In this document: positions 21,556 to 22,418 of the stretch, piece by piece
Position numbering within the stretch: the first letter of the stretch is position 1
Layout of the letters: every line of letters begins with the position of its first letter
Assembly (NCBI GenBank): GCA_030637805.1
Contig: DAOWFV010000063.1
Location: forward strand, 1 to 22,418
From: Acidobacteriota bacterium
Lineage (GTDB): Bacteria; Acidobacteriota; Thermoanaerobaculia; Thermoanaerobaculales; Sulfomarinibacteraceae
Direction: 5' to 3'
DNA: 22,418 bases
The notes under the pieces: generated by a model
Databases searched by the model: none
Seen by the model: only the letters and a program-made list of their open reading frames with translations
What the model was told of the DNA's origin: nothing
Program-made: the position numbers and the translations under genes

Positions 21556-22418
21556 CAGCTCTCCAGGCGGTCGACCGGGTCGAGAAGGACGTGGGGATTC
21601 ATGATTCCCTCGGGGTCGAACCGTCGCGCCGCCCCCTCGAGCGTGGCCATTCCGAGGGGTCCGATCTCATGCTCCAACCAGGGGGCGTGCCACTGGCCGA
21701 TGCCGTGGTGGTGGCTGAGAGTGGCGCCCGATGCCGCCAGGGCGTCGGTTGCCGCGCGCTTGATCCTCGCCCAGCGAGCGATGGTGGCGCCGGTGTCGGC
21801 GGCGCACCGGAAGAAGAAGGTGAAGTAGAGCGAGGCGCCGTCGCGGTAGGGGTGGGAGACGTGGCAGAGAACAGCCACCCGCTCACCCTCCTCGGCGAGG
21901 GCGCCGGCGAGGGATGCCGCCACCGTCTCCCGAAGTTTCGTGGCCGCAGACCAGGGGGCGGAGGTTTCCAGGGTGTCGGTGGCGTAGCCGCGGTCGAGCA
22001 GGGACTCACGCAGGTAGGGGTGGCGGAAGCGGTCGCGCAACCACTGCCGGCCCGGCCGCCGGCCGAGGGAAACGCCGCGGCTGCGGCCCACAGTCGCCCG
22101 CGCACGACGCAGACAGTCGCTGACCTCGTCGTTGTCGCCGGCGGCGCCGAAGAGCAGCAAGCAGGCCTCGTCACCGATGCCGCGCAGGGTGAGGTAGCGC
22201 TCGAGCAGGGGCCCGATGCGGCTCGCCCCCAGTCCGACAGCCATCGCCACCTCGGTTTCGGGGGCGTCGGAGAGACGGATCATAGTCAAGGGCACCTCGT
22301 TGAGGACGAGAGTTCGCACAGCCTGCAGCCCGCGCTCCAGGTCGGGCAGCAAAGCCCCAGCAACCACAGTCTCTTCGGGGCGCGGACGGACGCGCAGCGT
22401 CACCTCGGTGACTACCCC
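21555..22418 (-). CDS. Alkylglycerone-phosphate synthase-like FAD oxidase, C-terminal part (runs off window)
   Basis: About 287 codons are visible and the 5' end lies outside the window. The reading enters as GVVTEVTLRVRPRPEE, the usual end of the FAD-binding PCMH domain, followed by the FAD-oxidase C-terminal domain. Segments typical of AGPS relatives are RGYATDTLETSAPW, CHVSHPYRDGASLYFTFFF, the His-rich SHHHGIGQWHAPWLEHEIG and GIMNPHVLLDP. AGPS swaps the acyl chain of acyl-DHAP for a fatty alcohol to make an ether lipid; many bacterial relatives have unproven function. The one-base overlap with glpD joins DHAP-phosphate supply to an enzyme using DHAP esters. The GTG at 22403 is internal, not a start. 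Confidence 0.87.
   Translation of the reverse strand, partial: GVVTEVTLRVRPRPEETVVAGALLPDLERGLQAVRTLVLNEVPLTMIRLSDAPETEVAMAVGLGASRIGPLLERYLTLRGIGDEACLLLFGAAGDNDEVSDCLRRARATVGRSRGVSLGRRPGRQWLRDRFRHPYLRESLLDRGYATDTLETSAPWSAATKLRETVAASLAGALAEEGERVAVLCHVSHPYRDGASLYFTFFFRCAADTGATIARWARIKRAATDALAASGATLSHHHGIGQWHAPWLEHEIGPLGMATLEGAARRFDPEGIMNPHVLLDPVDRLES

Overview
This window is about 22.4 kb of high-GC bacterial DNA, probably from a Gram-negative. The Wzm/Wzt-type polysaccharide exporter supports that. Overall protein style is compatible with Acidobacteriota or a similar deep phylum, but taxonomy is inference; no rRNA or tRNA gene is present. All gene calls rest on visible motifs and remembered family features; nothing was searched.

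Layout. Positions 1-626 (minus) hold the 5' end of clpB with a clear sigma70-type promoter and a likely HspR (HAIR-like) operator. Divergently, 1016-2929 (plus) encodes a GCS2-type glutamate-cysteine ligase-like enzyme fused to two CBS domains. An AT-rich, probably imported GT-C-like membrane protein gene follows (2966-4549). A plus-strand run (4621-10014) then encodes an OPT peptide/metallophore transporter, a stand-alone PqqD-like protein, a family 2 glycosyltransferase and two paralogous GNAT acyltransferases, with overlapping or nearly touching ends. Facing it is a minus-strand operon (16515 down to 10267): wzm, wzt, a radical SAM/SPASM protein, a GT4 glycosyltransferase, a methyltransferase and an SGNH hydrolase. 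The two runs converge on a fragment of a dead aldo/keto reductase gene (about 10029-10253). Divergent from wzm is a YfhO-like membrane glycosyltransferase plus a DPM1/CsbB-like polyprenyl-phosphate glycosyltransferase (16709-19653). The right end (minus) carries glpD and the 3' part of an alkylglycerone-phosphate-synthase-like flavoprotein gene.

How the genes fit together. Most of 6.6-19.7 kb reads as one surface-glycan locus: sugar transfer (GT2, GT4, polyprenyl-P donor plus YfhO), decoration (two GNATs, methyltransferase, SGNH esterase, radical SAM) and export (Wzm/Wzt). The GT4, the radical SAM gene and the last ~35 codons of wzt form a lower-GC block, suggesting cassette replacement that changes the glycan and its recognition domain together.

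Most novel item: a composite intergenic repeat of about 235-285 bp occurs twice (731-966, plus; 19664-19948, minus). It has a heptamer tract, a GC-rich hairpin core, a conserved 46-bp block (38/46 identical, ungapped) and a hexamer tract in the same order. One copy lies between clpB and the ligase gene. The other supplies the final codons and stop of glpD.
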